Origin: Diprion similis
Taxonomy: Eukaryota; Arthropoda; Insecta; Hymenoptera; Diprionidae
DNA length: 64,000 nt
Assembly: GCF_021155765.1 (NCBI RefSeq)
Contig: NC_060107.1
Location: 9,968,501-10,032,500, forward strand
Reading direction: 5' to 3'
Every line of letters starts with the position of its first letter. Position 1 is the stretch's first letter. The notes under the pieces were generated by a model. The model was not told where the DNA came from. It worked only from the letters and a program-made list of their open reading frames with translations, and made no database searches. This document shows positions 36,801 to 48,520 of the stretch, piece by piece. Made by a program: the position numbers and the translations under genes.

Positions 36801-39800
36801 AATCTTGTCCATGTATTGATTTATTTTGCAAAGTAACACTCTAAAATAATATACATTTTCTGTGAATCTATGCAACCTTTCTACTCTACAGTGCTCGAGT
36901 GATCGCTTAACATCTTTTCACAGTTAATTTAGCTACCGATTAATTTCGAAAGATTCATGTCTCTCAGTACTCGCATGACTATAGTACTCTCCGAATCTTT
37001 CGAGTTAACTCTCTTCGATGCTCCAAGTGTTCGCAAAACTGACAGAATATTTCTCAGTCCAAAATCGTAATGAACCTATAAAATGTAAAGAAAAGTATAT
37101 AAAATTTTTTTTTTTTTTACATTTTGCAAGAAGTACCTGTTTTGTGAGTTGTTCTTCGCACAATTTGTACAAAGTATAAAATTTTCTAGCCAGTGTGATG
37201 TTTTCAAGGAAACCACAGCTCGCTAACTTTACTCTAATAATAATTTGTCTGTCAGGTACCATCATGGCTACGGTACGAAATTGAATTTTCAAGTTCTCTG
37301 GCAATTCTTTGCGCCCTGCATATCCTGGATTCTGTAAAAAAAAAAAATTAAAACGAATTTCCAATTATTTTTGAACCACGAGTATTGCAATTAGTGAATT
37401 ATCATTATCGCAATGTCAAGTATGAAAAAATTCTACCATTGTAATGAATATTCCGAGTTCGGGACACATGTCGATCTGATCACCATCAGTGAATACAAAT
37501 TGTTTCTTCTTTTCTTTTTTAGCGGCCAAGACAACGGCAACTTGCTGTGCAGCGACGGACAAGACGGGTAATTCGATCCTGTTGAATTCGTCAAAACAAC
37601 CCCAAGAACCACTTTGCGATAAACCTTTATATATACGTCCAAGGCCTCGGTAGTCCATCTGATCGGAACAGTTGAACACGACGACATACTTTGCCAAAGT
37701 TTTTCCCATATCCTTGACAGTCTCAGTCTTTCCGGTACCAGCCGGCCCACAAGGCGAGCCCCCCATGGACATCGACAAGGCTTGGGCCAAAGTTATGTAG
37801 CATCTGGAATCGGTCAGAGACGATTAAAGGAATAATTCATGATTATTTTGGATTATTTTACCTGTCAGTCAGTGGAGTGATGACCAATCGTTCCGTGCAG
37901 CCAAGGTATTCATTTTGGTAAGTAAATTGAACGTCCGTAATGAATATCGCAGTTTTGTCCAAGTCTTCCTTGAAGTAGAACCTGCATTGCTTCAGCCACT
38001 CAAAGTCATTGACTGATCTCACATTCATTCGACACTGAGATCAGGAAGTTGAATGACTTAATTACCGGAAATTCATCGAATATTTGGACGATTTATTGAC
38101 TGTTGTTTGAACAATTCATCTTACCAAAATATCAAAGATGTCTCTTTGATGAACGTGTATCGTGATCAAAGTTTCAAATTTAATCCTATCAATTTTTGTC
38201 AAATCTCTTGTCGTCTGGTCGATCAAAGTGTTGAGTAGCTCTAAAAATCTGTTGTTCGTTTCACCCATGATTTTTTTATCCGCTCTAGCCTGCATGAGCG
38301 CCAACTCAGCATCTCTGGTCCATATCATTTGAATACCAAGGATCCCTACTTGGGCGGGCATTTTGTCAAGAAAGCTTAGTAAATTGAAATTTTGGTCGTT
38401 TATCATAGCATGGGCTTGGCGGATAATAGAGTGTAGAGACTGTTGTGAAGTTTGGAGAAGTTGCATCAGCCAAGTTTCGACGGAGCCTTCCGCTCGAACA
38501 GCTCTTTCAAGCTGCAAAACTTCTCCTCGTTAGTACGTGCAGAATCTGTCGTGCCTTTAACTGAACAAATTGCCGGATAAAGCTAGAGCCTGTCTTACTT
38601 ACCACAATTGATTCACCCTCCGAAGAAATAATCGCCGTCATCTTGTTGTACTCGATGTCGTGAAACCTCACATACCTGGTGTTATCAAATATTGACAAAA
38701 GATGATTCTGAATTGTATGAGAGTCTGACGCCTGACCCAAGATCTCTAACAACGCCGGATCGGATACGAAAAAGAATCTCGGAAACATCATTCGTTTCTT
38801 CTCCAAGTATCTGTAATAAATCGATTTGCTCGTACATGAATCATCACATCATTTTATACGAGTTTTATTATTTGCACTTTTCACGCTCACCCGCTAAGCG
38901 ATTTCTGGCACAATTCTAATTGTTCCTGCAAGTGCGGCAGGAGCTGTTTGAGCAAATCATCACCCACGCAACAAGGAACTACGCCAGGTGTTTCGTGAGC
39001 TCTCTGCATTATTTTCTGCCAACTTTTGTCAATTTTGCTAAATCGTTTAGCCTCCTTTGGTAATTGTTTGGCAATGTCACCGCCAACGAATACTGCTTCC
39101 AGATATACCCACATGTTTTGGACGAGCAGCCACCGCTCCAATATTTCATTCGTATTCGACAAATCTGAAACCCACTGCTGTATCTGCTTACGAAAGGGAG
39201 CGTTGTAACGATTCGACATAAGAGAGCCAAGGACCATTAGACTGTCTTCTAACTGGCCGATAGTTTCCGCAGTTGTGTCTCCTCGGAGTAATAATTCGCC
39301 TCTGTTGTTAAAAGTCATGAAGGTCAACTCGTGAGCCGACCATTCGTTCACTACTTGCCGTAATTTCGCTTCGATATCCTTCTCTTTCATTGCCGATATA
39401 CAAATATCTTCAATGTCCTCTTTGTACTTGAGAAGTGGAGCTTCCAAAATGTTTTTCAAGCAAAATCCTTCACTGTCTAAGTCAAAAGTGTGGCCAGTGA
39501 CCTCAACGATTCTTTGCCAATGACGTGGTTTCATTGCTCTATTTGCCATAAGTTCTAAGAGAGGACACATGTCGTTGAAGTCATCTATCGTTTTTTTCAA
39601 TGCAAAAAAAGCTGGCCACTCCTTCAGGCCTTTCGGTAATTTTCGGCAACGATTTTGGAATTCCATTAGTTCGTTATTAATCTCTTCAATGTTGACCTGA
39701 TAAAAAAACATTTCCGTATAACGATTATGTAATATACAAAACGCCGTTTCATTGGACCGAGATAACGTCAATCGTTTCAACTTACTTCCCCCCATGGTAT

Positions 39801-42800
39801 GTCATAGTAGCTGCTGACTCTGTCAATAACATCGTTGTACAACTTATAAAGCTTCTGGAGTAGATTCAACTCCTTTCGTATTTGCGACAACTCCGGATAA
39901 TCTGTCGTCGGCAAACCAAACAATTCTTCACCGTTCTGATAAGTCTGTAGCTTGCGCCACATCCCATCGAATCGATTCTGGAATAATATTTGCCTGTCGG
40001 AGGCTTCTCTAGGCGTCAGGCCAGGCTGCATTGGTCCTGAGTGCCTGTATTCTTCGCAGTAAGACTCGTTATCACTTCGGAATTTCTCCAAGTTGTTCCG
40101 TAATTCTTCTTCGAATTGTGGCTGTAGCGTCAGCAGTAGAACATGACTTTCCAAAGCTCGTCCTTGAAGCTGTTGCCAAGTGTATCGCAAATTATCGACC
40201 TGCTCCAAGCACTCCCTGTCAACCGGAACTTCGTACCGCGTAACGATGTTGAAAGCTTCTTCAATAGGATCGATCTTTAGCTCCATGTCAACTTCCTGCT
40301 CCCGAATCTTTTTCAACGTGTCCATAATCAAACGAACGTCATCCAAGTCGCGAATCTGCCTGTCCAACTTTCGTTCCATCTCATTCATCACGGCATACAC
40401 GTACTCCATTTCTCGCCTGTATTTCTTTTTCATTGCTTGTCCAATTTTGTGCGTTGATCCTGAAGCAAAGAAATATATTGATTTAGTTTTACAGTTGATC
40501 ATTCACATGCAAACTAAGTTCCCAAATTTTTGTATTACTTCAGCAACAACTTCTATATCAATTTTGAAAATTCTAGCATTTTTGTAATGCCACGATGTCA
40601 CTTGCCTCAATCTGTGAATTACTTACCTTTTATTTCCGTATACAATCCGTACTTTAACTTTTCCGTCGAAACGGCAATCGACGTGCCAAAAATAACCATA
40701 TCTGGTTCAGTGGCCAGTCTGTCTTCCAGTTCGCCGTGTCTCCTCAGGGTTGACTCAAACTCGGGTAACGCGATTTGCAATAACTCTCGTACCGTTCGTT
40801 CATTTTTCCATAGAAATTTATAAGGTTTCCAACGATCGAGAAAGCTAGTTAGATCCTGTGAGAGAAAAAATCGTTCGAGAAAAGAACTTTATCATCGAAT
40901 AGTTTTTGCGATTTTCACGTGCCTGCCTTAACTCCTGGGTGCACGAGCTCAGCAGGGAAAGCATCTTAACAACTTCTTTGTTCTCCATGACCATAGCATG
41001 AAAGTTCCTTTGCTGTACGGGAAAAGCAGGCTTCTCTTCGGACTCGATTTTGTAAAGACGTCTTCGCCTGGCACGTGGATCCTCCGCTTCTCGCGCTTGT
41101 TGTTCAGCCGCTACCTGTTCAGCCCGCGTGACGATGTGAAATAAATTTCGTTTAGGCACCCCAGGCAGGCCTCGCCACGAAGGCTACGATGGGCATCGAT
41201 TGTGGAGAAATAGGTGCAGTACACAGAAGTTGTGGTATTTACAGCGAGAGTCAGTGAAAGCGTAGAGACCATGCCATTGGTTGATGGTGTGTTATGCCAC
41301 AGGTGAGACAGAAAGAGAAAATAGTAGATTACAGGTGAGACAGAAAGGGAAAATAGAGAATAGTAGACACACGTATACGGTGATGCTAAGAATGATTCTC
41401 AGTTGCAACATTAATACGTGATTACAGAGAGACATACTGTGTGATAATCCCCCACTTTACAGAAATTCATAGAATTTCAAAGCAATTTATATATGCATCT
41501 ACTACCGATTACCATTCTTGGAGACAGGCATTGATGTCACTTAATGTTTATCCGCGAAGACTGTCTTGTTGAGAATGCTTTGATATTAAATAAAAAAAGA
41601 TGAGAAGATTCTTCATATTCACATTTTCCTAGGTCAGAGGTTACCAGGAACACTCTTCACAACTCCACGTTGAAAGAACGACTAGTAAATACAGACAGTA
41701 ATTCCACAAAGTTAACTACAGGGGGTCATGTACCCAGTTATGGTGTCTTCACTAAATAAAGTGTCACATCCGAATTCTCCATCAGGGCTGGTCATCCTAC
41801 TACACAAGTACAGAATAGAGTCAAGACTACAGAAGGGTTAAAGATCTGCAAACTTCATTCCGAAGCATCAGTTTGCCTTAAGTAAATAAGCTGTAAAGTC
41901 CAGAGTGTAGTAGAGAAAGGTGATTCAGAGAAGCACATTTAGAGGTACATATGTACATACATAGATCAGAAATTGCTTGAGTTAGAATGAAACGTCGAAG
42001 AGTTTGATGAAACCTACCTTTTCTGTCGCCTTGCTTTTCCCAGCATTCCATTGCGCTACACCCCTAGCAACTCCTGCGATACATTTACCCGCTGAAGTCA
42101 ATGAATCTTGCACCTGTTCAAGGTTTGGTCGTACAGTAACAGCTGGTATCACCAGAGTAGCGTGAAGTAAAAATACCGGATGTGGTAGGTCCTCTGTAAA
42201 AACGAGTATCGAGTTGCCTCAAGCTTCTTGTCAATGGTTCCCTTCTTGTCGTTCATACCACTGTCAGTTTCCTGCATAAATCTTTTTCTCAGCGCGTCCA
42301 GAGAGCTCCGAGTGACTTTGATGAGAACGTCGACGACCTTTCTTGAATAGTATCTTCTCATTTCGGAAACGGCGTTGCGCACCATCTCCTGCATGCCTTT
42401 TGAAAGACCGCCACCGGGGGTCGCCAAGAGTTGATGCGGGTTGTCGAAACACGCCCAAACCACAGACCAATCCTGTTGCTGTTGTTGACCGCCCTCGTCG
42501 GAACCGTTCTGCCCCTCCTGGTCTGAGTTGTCGAATTTTCAGGGAATATAACGACTCTCGGAGTGCCTCTCAAGTTTTATTTCAAGTAAAGTTCTGTGTG
42601 AGCTTCAATATTACCTTCGCGATTCAGAAAATCAAATTGATCAGTCTCTGCAGTACTCTTAAAACTCGCCGCGGCATTTCTGACCAACTCTAATACTTCT
42701 TCAACCGCTTCTTCGACCATCAGACTCTTTCGATGCAAGTCAACAGCCGCAGCTCTGCACGCCTCTTCGGTTCTCTCGACGAAATCATCCACACCCCATG

Positions 42801-45800
42801 GCTCGTCGTCCGGCAAGGCATGGAGGCTGATCTTCTGCATGCTCGCCAAAACTTGCAGAATTCTGTTAAATTAAAAGAATCGCGATGAAAAATGGGTTAT
42901 CATTCATCTGAATACGTTGAAAAGTAAACGGTTTCCTACCTGTTCGTATAGACGTCATGAACCCTCGTTATTAATATGTCAAAAGTTTTAATCTCCTCTT
43001 TAGTATTATCGCAAAAGTCTTTCCAGGCTGGAGTCGTCCAAGTCAGAGAAAGTAGCCCTGGTCCCAGCAGAGAGGCGACTCTTACCAAGTGGGGCAATAG
43101 CAAAGGTCTCACTTCGAGTTTAACGCGGCGTGCAGTGCTGACGAAATTCTCGATGATCGATTGCAGGGAATCTGTGACAAGGGTAAAGTGCTCCCGCTTC
43201 GAGAGAATCGCAAGAGCAACTATCGGTATTTCCAACTTAAGCTTCGACAGACAGTCAGCTTCTCTGATCAACAGAGTGATGCGATTCTCAAGGTTTACTC
43301 GCACTTTTCTCGACTCTTGATCTATCGTCAGCAAAGGCCTAACCGAAATTAAGTCAAAGTCAATTATAAAGTCAAGATCAAAGCTGAACACCGCATTACC
43401 CGCTTACCTTCTCAAGCAGTCCTCTACAATCCAGGAATTCTGGTGCGTCCAAACCTCAGCAATATCTGCCTGATACTGAAGCAACGCTGCAACAGCATGA
43501 TTGTATCTACGCACTAGATCAGCCGTCAGTGGCAAAGCTTTCAACACCGGGTGACTTGATACAGATGCCGCTAAATCGTCTAAATGTACCCTAAAAGTAA
43601 CAAGTTCATCAATGACTAAACGGAATATTTATTTTTACAACGCATTCACTTACTTCAAGGACTTAGCCCAAGTCAATCGACCAGCGATTGGTGGCATATG
43701 TCTGGGAAGCGGTGGATCATCCCTTTGTCGCTTAAAGAGTTTTAGGGTTCGTTCTATTTCCTTGTCACAGTATCGCACAACCAGGATATATTTTTCGTCC
43801 AACTTTGTCAGAGGGATCTTTTCACTAACCTGTGTTGTGATAAACGAATCTAGAGAAATTCCGAATTGGTTTTCGTCCAGTGTTGCACGTTTACCTTCTC
43901 GAATCTCGTCAGGAACCGGATACCCTGAGGTGTTTCCCACACGTCAGCATAATTCTTCTCGATTATATCGCCGATGCTTTCCTTCAGTACGTCAGTTTTG
44001 GCCATAAATGCATCATAATCCACGTCGAAATCCGCATTTCTTGGGTCGAGATAGTCGTACGATTTACTAGTGGCCAACTTTTTGGCTTCTTCGAATACTT
44101 TCATCGCTTCGTCCAGCGCTGAAGAATATCCGGCGATTAATCAACCTTGAAAATACCTTGGAACGGAGCCAAAACTTCTTACATTCACCGAGAAGTAGCC
44201 CCTCCATTCGTCGCTCGAACAGTCTCTGGTAGTCCTCGATCAGGTCGAACATTTTCAAAATTTTACCTATCCGAGCACAGAATGAATCGAATCTACCAAA
44301 CACGTGGGTTTCAGAGAAGCGGAATTCTTCTTCTGTAACTGCGGGTGAGCATCGAACTAGGCGGTAAGTTTCTCTGTAGGCTCTGTATATACACGTTACA
44401 AATTCATCCATCAACACAATTTTATCGTTCTACATTTGATCTTTCGATTTCCGCTGCAACTACTTACTTATTCAAACGTAGACAGTGTTTCAATTTTGAT
44501 CTGGCAGCCGCCCTGTCTTGACCCCATACAGTTTCTCGGCCTCTCTTCGTTACATATTCTCGGCAAGCCGCGATCATCTGATTCGTAATCTTTACCATCA
44601 AAGAACTAGTTCTCTCTGACGTGTTGTAATATCGCGACACACTGTATATCAGGCGAACGGTTTGGAGCAAGGATACCAGAGAGTCCCTCATTTTTACCTG
44701 AAATATACAATTTTTATTTCCAACATTGCTCGTGCTCGAACCTTGCGGACCCGTTGGCGCCTCGCGACGTTGAGGCACCCAGCCGCATGGTGGCGCGCTG
44801 TGCGCAAACGGGGTCTAGCGGGCGCACGCGCGCGCGCGATTCACTTAGAATCGAGCGCTCGAGTAGGTAGGACGTACTGCTAAATCTCCTTATTCTGTCC
44901 GCGCGTGCGATTACCGCGTTCTTCCCGCGCTCGTCGGGTGTCGAGTTCTTTCCATCTCACGTAGTTTTGAGGATCGCGTTTTTAGGGTTGGTTATGTGAA
45001 CGGGGTCCACCTCTTGGTGACCTGAGGTGCCCGTTACCAGGGGAAGCGTCGACGCGGCGACGCACTTGTCGCCCGAGCACAACAGCGTTGGATCCCCGAG
45101 AAATCGGGACCGCTGTTTGCACGGCCGTGAGCCATTTTGGACGCTCCCCGTTACCCCAATTCCCACGTAACAGTCGGAAGTGCGGCGTGTTGATGAGTTG
45201 TACATACTTGGCAGGTAGATTAAGATTATTGAATGATCATTTAATTTAGATTAATTTGTCTAGTAAGGAACGCGCTAGCCAGTTTATTACTTTGTAGCCT
45301 GTCGATCTGATTTTTGTTGAATGAATACAGGACTTGCTTCGGCTTTTCCCTGTAAACTGTGAGGGTTTTTATGCCGAAGCAGGCGCTCTCTTATCTCTCG
45401 CGAATTGTAGACTTTATTTATTCATCCTCTCACTCACTCATCCCACCCCGATCAGCTTTGGAACCGAACTCTAGACGAGTACCAAACAAACATTATACGT
45501 CGAAATCGCAAATCGTTCACACCTTTGACTATACGTGTCATTTCGACATTTATGACTGCGAATGAATAACATTATAGTAATCTGCTGCATCGCTTCCATT
45601 TTACTTATAAAATCATGACTCCTTTTTATATACTCGACACCTTCCAGTTCAATGGTATTTTGAGTGGAAGAAGAACCTAAATAATTAAATCGTCCATCGC
45701 AGACGTAACATAATATGGAATCTGAAGAATTAGCAATACCAAACACTTACAATTGATCATCACGAAACATGAATAGCTTACCGGATCGTCAAGGTACAAA

Positions 45801-47607
45801 CAGTGACAGCACTTCTCCATCGCTTGAATATACTTTGCGTTGTCTTTGGACTCGTTGCAACAATATGTGACCTCCTCTTCAGCTTCTACCCAATCTTTAA
45901 TCGTCTTTGATCGAGCCACTTGCAGACACAGTAAGGACATCCGCACTTCGTGCTCCTGAAACGATTACGGAAATAAATAATCTTCGTGGAAGAAATACTA
46001 CGAAACGATTTATTATCTCAATAATAGTTTTCGATAAGATCGAGAGATTCTGAGAAATACATGGCCTAGAAACTTGGCTTGGCGTTTCGGTGATTCAAAG
46101 ATGATTATTGCATCGAAACAGATTGGAAAAGTACCTCGTGATCAGAAAGAAATATAAGTATACATTGGAAACAACAAATTCAATAAACGCGTAAAAACTT
46201 GCTGAAAGAAAAAAAACTTTCTATCCTCGATCGCCAGCCTTCCAACCATCCGAACCTCTCGCGTCAGATAAAAGTTTGTCTAATGTATGTGTAATGTACC
46301 TGCAATCGTCTAGTCAATTGACTAAACTGCGCGCCCCTTCTTTTCCAGTATTCCAACTCTTGTTGAGGTCCAGAGTTATCATTTTCTCTTCTGACTTGTT
46401 TACTCTCCAACATAAAGTCTCTCAACTTCTTGATCCATGATTTCACTCTATGCTCGACTTGGGCGGTGGCGCCTTCGTTCGCTAAGAAAGCTTTAGCCTC
46501 CTCGAAATTGTGCACATCCGCCATCATCGTCGTTCCATCGTCGAAGATGCTTCCCTGTATCGCAACTTCTTCACACACTGTATAAAACCACAAGTTCTGG
46601 GTTAATAGAAACATTCCTATAAGATTATTTCTTCTTATGTACTCTCAACCTTTCAAAGCACTGCAGAATGACCTCAGCCCAGGCAGCAATAAACTTTTGA
46701 TCATCGGGCAGTCATCCTCGTCCTCCATGCCAGGGTGAGCCAAGGCATCCATGAAGACATGCTCCACGATTCTCTGTATAGAGGGGACCATCCCAACCGC
46801 GATGGCATCGATTATTCCTGTGTAAAGATCTCGGTGAAAACCTTCCTCGGGTAGTTGTTTCGTAGTGTTGATGCTACCCAATAAATTTACAAATTATTTT
46901 CAACAAATTACAGCGAACAGATGAAGAGAAAACGTAACAAACCTCACCGGAACATGTATATGCAAATCCCAGAACAGGACACTTGCCATCCGTCTGTTAG
47001 AAACAACTTTTTTTTCGGTGGCTCTTTGGGTTCTTTAGGCTTAGGTGCTGAGGCTGCTGGTGCTGTTCTTGAGCCGCCAGTCTTCGTTGGACCCTGATGA
47101 CAATACGTGTTAAGAATATTGGATATTCTTACAATTAGTTGTTTCGACATAAAAATATTACCGTGTCCATCGGAAGTTGAGGCTCTGGTTCTTCTACTTC
47201 TTGGTAAAACCAAACAAGGGTGGATCTCATGTGCGGCATGAAAAGATGATTGATTTCATCGAGCATATCCCCCTCGAACACGTGGTCCATTACCTCGTTG
47301 CGTGGGAGTCCCGTCGCATCCATGAGAAGCTGAAATGCGAACTCCAGACGAGGATCCATTTCGCCACGTCTCGCCTTTCGCTCGCATTCTTCCCTGCGTT
47401 TCTGCAATGTGACAAATGAGACGGCTGAAATGTTTTACACGTCCCAATAACAGTCAGAGACAATCGGTTTCCATTTTTTCTCGTTTTCGTTATCTCGGGA
47501 AAAATAACCTGAAGAACATCTTCGGGGCCTCCTTCCTCTCCGCTTCCCTCTTCCGAATCGTCGGAAGATTCGGCGGAATAAACACGACGTGGACCGTGAA
47601 CAAACAT
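28834..47607 (-). CDS. Axonemal outer-arm dynein heavy chain, DNAH5/DNAH8 type
   Basis: Complete gene, 33 coding exons joined in frame: 47509-47607, 47162-47401, 46948-47093, 46650-46873, 46300-46577, 45782-45955, 44468-44697, 44183-44382, 43895-44118, 43654-43829, 43408-43590, 42940-43338, 42615-42862, 42259-42522, 42018-42193, 40923-41114, 40627-40855, 39786-40459, 38891-39696, 38603-38810, 38125-38511, 37862-38034, 37437-37803, 37137-37331, 36937-37075, 36440-36716, 34569-36371, 30904-34481, 30600-30826, 30200-30511, 29658-30109, 29297-29591, 28834-29220. Total 13,962 nt, 4,653 residues, close to human DNAH5 (~4,620). It is the gamma-type ATPase motor of the cilium/sperm-flagellum outer arm. 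The C-terminus ending [11 protein letters not shown] and the tail sequences are diagnostic of this subfamily. Whether it matches Drosophila kl-3 or Dhc98D I cannot decide. Start Met at 47607 is the first in frame; see the upstream alternative at 49413-49439. Confidence 0.97.
30904..34481 (-). CDS. Dynein heavy chain: AAA4, stalk, microtubule-binding domain, AAA5-6 (exon 28)
   Basis: One 3,578-nt exon, residues ~2904-4096. AAA4 Walker A GVGGSGKQ near 2982; then two heptad-rich arms of the antiparallel stalk flanking the microtubule-binding domain ([20 protein letters not shown] ... [16 protein letters not shown], about 32.9-33.2 kb); then AAA5 ([27 protein letters not shown]) and AAA6. The exon is far larger than its neighbours, suggesting ancestral intron loss over the motor half. 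Confidence 0.96.
34569..36371 (-). CDS. Dynein heavy chain: AAA2-AAA3 (exon 27)
   Basis: A single 1,803-nt exon, residues ~2303-2903. Begins [20 protein letters not shown] (AAA2), has [18 protein letters not shown], and a regulatory AAA3 Walker A GEQGSAKT near residue 2640 with Walker [10 protein letters not shown]. An acidic loop ([13 protein letters not shown]) lies between them. Confidence 0.96.
36440..37803 (-). CDS. Dynein heavy chain: AAA1 and AAA2 P-loops (exons 23-26)
   Basis: AAA1, the main hydrolysis site: Walker A GPAGTGKT at residues 1996-2003 and Walker B CFDEFNR at ~2046-2052, both intact, in exon 23 (37437-37803). Exon 24 contains the [15 protein letters not shown] sensor segment. 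AAA2 Walker A GPTGAGKT is at ~2278-2285 in exon 26 (36440-36716). Intact motifs predict an active motor. Confidence 0.97.
37862..39696 (-). CDS. Dynein heavy chain: linker region (exons 19-22)
   Basis: Residues ~1453-1976. Carries the most conserved dynein linker sequences: [40 protein letters not shown], and [14 protein letters not shown]. The linker is the mechanical lever that moves across the AAA ring. Exon 22 (37862-38034) ends in the [13 protein letters not shown] strand just before AAA1. Confidence 0.96.
39786..47607 (-). CDS. Dynein heavy chain: N-terminal tail (exons 1-18)
   Basis: Residues ~1-1452. Begins with an acidic Ser/Glu segment ([14 protein letters not shown]) coded by exon 1, then helical tail sequence for intermediate-chain and heavy-chain contacts. 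Typical family blocks are [20 protein letters not shown] (exon 7), [20 protein letters not shown] (exon 10) and [14 protein letters not shown] (exon 18). Exons are small and introns mostly 60-120 nt, except intron 6 (44698-45781) and intron 15 (41115-42017). The exon 7/8 junction (44468|44382) and the exon 14/15 junction (42259|42193) were placed by phase and alignment. Confidence 0.93.
40856..40922 (-). other. GC-AG intron in the dynein gene
   Basis: The reading frame and family alignment demand the junction [16 protein letters not shown]. The intron then starts GCACGT after CAG at 40923 and ends CTCTCACAG before 40855. No GT donor nearby keeps both frame and the aligned length. GC-AG introns are about one percent of animal introns. 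Confidence 0.75.
41115..42017 (-). other. Dynein intron 15 (903 bp)
   Basis: Large compared with neighbouring introns. Contains a 32-bp tandem duplication (41299-41360). The family has extra tail residues at this position in vertebrates, so a missed small exon cannot be excluded. Confidence 0.65.
41299..41360. repeat. Tandem duplication, period 32 bp
   Basis: ACAGGTGAGACAGAAAG followed by GAAAATAG occurs at 41299 and again at 41331 with few differences. Confidence 0.85.
44740..45200. other. CpG-rich block in dynein intron 6
   Basis: Strikingly GC- and CpG-rich (for example GGCGCACGCGCGCGCGCGAT) inside a 1,084-nt intron, with AT-rich flanks. There is no supported ORF and no terminal repeats. 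It could be a mobile-element fragment or an internal promoter. Confidence 0.55.
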
Positions 47608-47659
47608 CCTCGAAACTTTGTCATGCAGGGTTCCTCGGGCACACGGCTACGCCACATAA
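47608..47659 (-). other. Putative 5' UTR part of dynein exon 1
   Basis: A strong acceptor (TTTCTCCTCAG) ends at 47660 on the minus strand, 52 nt before the start Met at 47607, implying an upstream exon spliced to it. Confidence 0.55.
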
Positions 47660-47959
47660 CTGAGGAGAAATTGTTAGGTGTTCCCGAGGTCTCACTCTCG
47701 ACCATAGGCAAGGGTCGTGAGGGACGAAGGGGGTAACACCCGACTACGAACCAACATGAGAGGGTTCGGGCTTGACGCGGTGTCTGGCACCACCCCCCAC
47801 ACATCACCCACGCGCCATTTGGCTTTCCCATTCTCTCTATACAGTGTGTTCGAAAAGTCGTTAATTAACACTTCATGCAAAAAGCAGATTTTTTGCACCG
47901 TCGTAACGCCATCAGCGTTCAAGTATTGGTATGGCTAGTCAGGGTACAATGATTATTAA

Positions 47960-48520
47960 CCCTTGTATGCACGCATTTTTTTTAGATGCAATTCATTTGA
48001 AATTTTAACCACGTGAGGGTGTTTGGGGTCGCTGATTACGAATCTGAACTCTAAATTTCTAAAATTGAAAATTGTGGATCCGATATGGCGGACGTAAATT
48101 CGAAACGTTATTTGATTTTGATAAAACTATTTGTTACTTGGTTTTTGGGGTTACTTATTATGAATTTGAACTCGAAATTTGAAAATTCTAAATCGCAGAT
48201 TCAATATGGCGGACAAACAAAAACAACAATAAAAATCTTGAAAAAAATTTTGTAAAATTTTTTGGGATGTATTTAGTTTGTTTAGAAATTGGCATTCGGA
48301 TTTTCATGGTGGATTAAACGCTTTTTTCGTGAAAAAGTACGAATTTCGACCATTTGTTTACATGTGTGCTATTCTTGAGATAAGTAAATAAATAGATCTT
48401 ATATTTATTTTTTTAGGCATAGAAATATTTCAGGGGCCATGTGCAGCAAAAAACTAGTTTAATAAATAAAAAGCTGCAAAAAAAGGTGCGTCGCCGAGCG
48501 TCCCAGCGTGAATTGAAGGA
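47960..48520. mobile_element. Non-autonomous TTAA-flanked element (piggyBac-like)
   Basis: TTAA at 47956-47959 and 48521-48524 bracket 561 bp whose ends are CCCTTGTATGCACGC and, reversed, TCCTTCAATTCACGC (10 of 15 identical). Inside, a ~75-nt unit running from TTTGGGG to ATATGGCGGAC occurs twice (48021-48093 and 48141-48214), period about 120. There is no transposase ORF. The TTAA target and CCC-start are piggyBac traits; the class is inference. Confidence 0.65.

Noticed and set aside
42149..42258. Apparent frameshift in dynein near 42200
   Set aside because: Resolved by a 65-nt intron (42194-42258) with GTATGA donor and TTTTTACAG acceptor; no pseudogenisation is needed.
44433..44467. A 35-nt intron between dynein exons 7 and 8
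   Set aside because: Too short and out of phase. Using the acceptor at 44384-44383 gives an 85-nt intron, correct phase and the family alignment ([14 protein letters not shown]).
47838..47870. Possible mariner terminal repeat (TA followed by CAGTGTGTTCGAAAAGTCG)
   Set aside because: No matching inverted partner found within several kb; may be a lone fragment or chance.
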